Shown here: positions 13,046-15,588 of the stretch, piece after piece | Layout: each line of letters starts with the position of its first letter | Position numbering within the stretch: the first letter of the stretch is position 1 | Source of the DNA: Akkermansiaceae bacterium | GTDB taxonomy: Bacteria > Verrucomicrobiota > Verrucomicrobiia > Verrucomicrobiales > Akkermansiaceae | DNA: 15,588 nt | Assembly: GCA_023300065.1 (NCBI GenBank) | Contig: JALZWJ010000146.1 | Span: 1 to 15,588 of the forward strand | Direction: 5' to 3' | The notes under the pieces: generated by a model | What the model saw: only the letters and a program-made list of their open reading frames with translations | Told to the model about the DNA's origin: nothing | The model's database searches: none | Program-made: the position numbers and the translations under genes

Positions 13046-14788
13046 ATGAGCGGATCTGTAAACTATGATGGTTTTGTAGCTCCTCGGGTTGAGGATCTGA
13101 ATCAATGGAATTCAAGCTATGAATTTATTGATCTCATCGCCTGTGGTGGGATGGGTGCCGTTTATCGGGCTCGCCAGATTGCTCTGGATCGGATGGTGGG
13201 GATTAAGATTCTCCCACCCGAGTTAGTGGTGAATGAGGCTTTTCGTAAAAGCTTTGAAGCGGAGGGGAAAGCGATGGCTAAGGTCTCCCATGCCAATCTC
13301 GTGGGCGTCTATGATTTTGGCGAAATATCGGATATGCTCTATCTCGTCATTGAGTTCGTAGACGGGAGTAATCTGTATGAATCGATGGGAGGGGTTGCGA
13401 TTGATCGCGATGTCGCGGTGACTTTAGTTCATGCCGTGGCATCTGGACTTGCTGAGGCGCACCGCATGGGGATCGTCCATCGCGATATCAAGCCGGCAAA
13501 TATTCTGATCAATAGGGAGGTTGTTCCTAAGTTAGGTGACTTTGGGTTGGCGGTTCCTGATTCAGATATCGAATCAGGATTAGTAATGGGGACTCCCGCT
13601 TACCTTGCCCCCGAGGTGCTGAGCGATCCCGCGGCGGCAAGTTTCTCATCGGATACTTATGCGCTTGGCGTCATTCTCTATGAACTCTTGTGTGGTCGCT
13701 CGGTAGAGAGGGGGGATGCTCTAGATTTAGCGTTTGTTCCTCCTGGGGTGAACTTACTGGAGATTCTCCGGAAGGTGATCCACCCAGACCCAGCGCTCCG
13801 GTTCCAAGACGGGGGAGAGTTGGAAGTTGTTTTAAAGGCGTGGCTTGATCGGCCTAATAAGGTGGGCTTAGCGCTAAATGCGGGGGTGGGAGCAGCCCCG
13901 CGAAGGGTGGTGCCGTTGGCCTCCCAACAGAGTCGGGGTGGGGGAGGATTAGTGATTGGGCTGGTGAGTGTCTTGATCCTAGGGCTGGTGGTCATGTTGG
14001 TGCTAGGAACGGGGGGAGATACCAAGGGTGCTAAGGGTGAAAGCCCTATGCCTACGGAGGAAGACCGTCCCTCTGCCTTATCCAAGGAAAGGGTTCTGAG
14101 TGACTTAAAGGTAAGCCAGGTTAGGGCCTTGGCGAAATTACAGGAGCGTGTCCGAGAGAAACGTTCAGCGAATCGGCGCGAATTTCTAAAGGCAGGGGGA
14201 GAGGAAGCTGAGGAGTTTCTGAAGTGTCAACCTGTGGGGACATTGGAACTGCCGCGATACTTTAACAATCGAGAGGTGAGAGTGAGTCGTCCGCTTTTGG
14301 GTCATGTGAGAGAGTTCGCGAAGGTTAAGCAAGGGGAGATTAATTCGAGCGCTTGGAAAGCGCTCGGTCTACTTCATGTGAAAGCGATCAGAGATTTAAA
14401 GACTGCGAAGGTTAATTTCCCGGAAGGGGTTACGGAATCGGCTGGGAACTGGGTGGAGTGGCTTGGCGTGAATCCGATGAAGCTTATGCAATCATCGATG
14501 GCTGGATCTTGGCGTTTTTCTCGGGAATTTAGGATCCGTATCAGCGCAACTGGAAAGGTGGAGATATTGGTTGAGGACGAATGCCTAAAGGGAGGTGACT
14601 TGATCAAGGTCGGAGGAGGGGGGAGTATTTCCGTGAACTGTAAGACGGCATCTAATCTTAATTTCCCGTGGACTTTACGATGGCAAGGCGACCAGATGGT
14701 CGGGGTTGATCGGAAAGGAAAGGCACGCGTTTTAACGCGGGGCTCGTATAATTACACGCGGCTTCTGAAGTCCGTACAAGTGGAGTGA
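13046..14788 (+). CDS. Transmembrane Ser/Thr protein kinase (PknB-like) with unrecognised extracytoplasmic domain
   Basis: Encodes 580 residues. A Hanks-type kinase domain occupies about 25-275: glycine loop A-C-G-G-M-G-A-V-Y (its first Gly is replaced by Ala), catalytic Lys54 in V-G-I-K-I-L, H145-R-D147-I-K-P-A-N, D165-F-G, G-T-P-A-Y-L-A-P-E and D-T-Y-A-L-G-V-I-L-Y. All residues required for phosphotransfer are present. A single membrane helix (about 302-322) follows, then about 255 residues outside the membrane. The first part is a charged, probably helical stretch (about 345-390); the end is beta-rich with W-R-F-S-R-E-F-R-I-R-I-S. I do not recognise this domain; it is not a PASTA repeat. 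It has Cys residues in E-C-L-K-G and V-N-C-K-T that could form a disulfide. The ligand and targets are unknown. Neighbouring genes give no clear partner, though wall-active proteins lie upstream. ATG 13046 has no obvious Shine-Dalgarno. Confidence 0.88.
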   Translation: MSGSVNYDGFVAPRVEDLNQWNSSYEFIDLIACGGMGAVYRARQIALDRMVGIKILPPELVVNEAFRKSFEAEGKAMAKVSHANLVGVYDFGEISDMLYLVIEFVDGSNLYESMGGVAIDRDVAVTLVHAVASGLAEAHRMGIVHRDIKPANILINREVVPKLGDFGLAVPDSDIESGLVMGTPAYLAPEVLSDPAAASFSSDTYALGVILYELLCGRSVERGDALDLAFVPPGVNLLEILRKVIHPDPALRFQDGGELEVVLKAWLDRPNKVGLALNAGVGAAPRRVVPLASQQSRGGGGLVIGLVSVLILGLVVMLVLGTGGDTKGAKGESPMPTEEDRPSALSKERVLSDLKVSQVRALAKLQERVREKRSANRREFLKAGGEEAEEFLKCQPVGTLELPRYFNNREVRVSRPLLGHVREFAKVKQGEINSSAWKALGLLHVKAIRDLKTAKVNFPEGVTESAGNWVEWLGVNPMKLMQSSMAGSWRFSREFRIRISATGKVEILVEDECLKGGDLIKVGGGGSISVNCKTASNLNFPWTLRWQGDQMVGVDRKGKARVLTRGSYNYTRLLKSVQVE

Positions 14789-14835
14789 TCGAGAGCGCCC
14801 GGTTTCAGGCACCAAGATCGGAAGCAGGATCCCCC

Positions 14836-14860
14836 CCGCGATCCTGTGAGAGGATCGCGG
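14836..14860. terminator. Strong hairpin between convergent kinase and fumarase genes
   Basis: CCGCGATCCT (14836-14845) and AGGATCGCGG (14851-14860) form a perfect 10-bp stem with loop GTGAG, preceded by a C-run. It is centred in the 93-base gap between the two stop codons. Neither strand has a T-run after it, so it is not a classical intrinsic terminator; it may still stall polymerase or protect transcript ends. Confidence 0.5.
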
Positions 14861-14881
14861 TAAAGGGACGCTGGCGGTGAA

Positions 14882-15588
14882 CTAGTGCACGGGGCACTGG
14901 CTGATCTGAGTGAAGAAGTCATTCCCTTTATCATCAACGAGGATGAAGGCTGGGAAATTTTCGACTTTAATCTTCCAGACCGCTTCCATGCCGAGCTCGG
15001 GGAAGTCTACGACTTCTTGAGACTTGATGTGTTCCTTGGCCAGGAGGGCAGCTGGGCCACCTGCGGATCCAAGATAGAAGCCGCCGTGCTTGTTGCAGGC
15101 GTCGGTGACCATCTGGGAGCGGTTGCCTTTCGCCAGCATGACCATGGATGCTCCGTTTTCTTGGAAGAGGTCGACGTAAGGGTCCATGCGGCCAGCGGTG
15201 GTGGGGCCGAATGAGCCGGAAGCCATGCCCTCAGGAGTCTTAGCTGGGCCAGCGTAGTAGACGGGGTATTTTTTAAAGTAGTCGGGGAACTCGCCTTTGG
15301 CTTCGAGGATTTCCTTGAGCTTCGCGTGGGCGATGTCACGCGCCACGATGATGTGACCACTGAGTGAGACAGCGGTCGTGACGGGATATTTCGAGAGGGT
15401 GGCGAGTGTGGACTCCATGCCTTTGTCGAGGTCGATCTCGACACCTTTAAATTTCCAATCGTGGAATTCCTCGGGGATGAATTGGCCGGGATTATCTTCG
15501 AGCTTTTCGAGGAATATGCCGTCCTTCGTGATTTTAGCTTTGGCTTGGCGGTCGGCGGAGCATGAGACACCGAGGCCGACGGGGCAGG
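14882..15588 (-). CDS. fumA: Fumarate hydratase class I (iron-sulfur), C-terminal part
   Basis: The gene enters from the right edge; 235 codons are visible and end at TAG (14882-14884). Class I fumarases use a [4Fe-4S] cluster to interconvert fumarate and malate in the TCA cycle. The visible part is close to the E. coli FumA/FumB C-terminus: [71 protein letters not shown] and P-E-L-G-M-E-A. These carry the beta-domain substrate and catalytic residues. The frame is open to the edge, so the internal Met at 15416-15418 is not the start. The cluster-ligand region is mostly outside; a Cys in G-V-S-C-S-A-D-R near the edge is a possible ligand. Single-polypeptide rather than two-subunit (TtdAB-like) organisation cannot be confirmed from the part seen. 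Confidence 0.9.
   Translation of the reverse strand, partial: CPVGLGVSCSADRQAKAKITKDGIFLEKLEDNPGQFIPEEFHDWKFKGVEIDLDKGMESTLATLSKYPVTTAVSLSGHIIVARDIAHAKLKEILEAKGEFPDYFKKYPVYYAGPAKTPEGMASGSFGPTTAGRMDPYVDLFQENGASMVMLAKGNRSQMVTDACNKHGGFYLGSAGGPAALLAKEHIKSQEVVDFPELGMEAVWKIKVENFPAFILVDDKGNDFFTQISQCPVH

Overview
The window looks like chromosomal DNA from a member of the Verrucomicrobiota (PVC group). The main reasons are a planctomycete-type cytochrome c lipoprotein with DUF1549, LamG and DUF1553 parts, a relic of a 'putative heme-binding domain, Pirellula/Verrucomicrobium type' protein, a membrane Ser/Thr kinase, and weak or absent Shine-Dalgarno sites. The phylum is inferred from gene content. No rRNA, tRNA, CRISPR array, insertion sequence or integrase is visible.

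Layout, left to right: the 3' end of a spermidine-synthase-like gene (+); a bidirectional terminator; a small secreted selenoprotein gene (-) with two in-frame UGA codons; rpsU (-); a tail-specific S41 protease (+) carrying a 12-unit acidic repeat; a di-heme cytochrome lipoprotein (-); a tandem DUF481-like outer-membrane barrel (+); class I mannose-6-phosphate isomerase (-); ftsK (+); a membrane-anchored NlpC/P60 hydrolase (+); a decayed heme-domain gene (-); a transmembrane Ser/Thr kinase (+); and the 3' part of a class I fumarase gene (-). Most genes are single transcription units in alternating directions. Only ftsK and the NlpC/P60 gene look like a possible operon, and both act on cell division or the wall. 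The protease, cytochrome, barrel, kinase ectodomain and selenoprotein all point to envelope and periplasm work.

The most interesting item is the minus-strand gene at 418-981. Standard translation breaks it into three pieces at two TGA codons. Read as selenocysteine, they give one 187-residue exported protein made of two heavy-metal-associated (HMA, MerP-like) repeats. Each TGA follows the same S-G-G-(G/T) motif, where HMA domains normally have the first metal-binding cysteine. Each TGA is followed by a 7-bp hairpin with the same 5-nt loop, CGUGC, at a distance suited to a bacterial SECIS element. The mature protein has no cysteine. TGA is an ordinary stop in two other genes here (12325 and 14788), so a genome-wide code change does not explain it.
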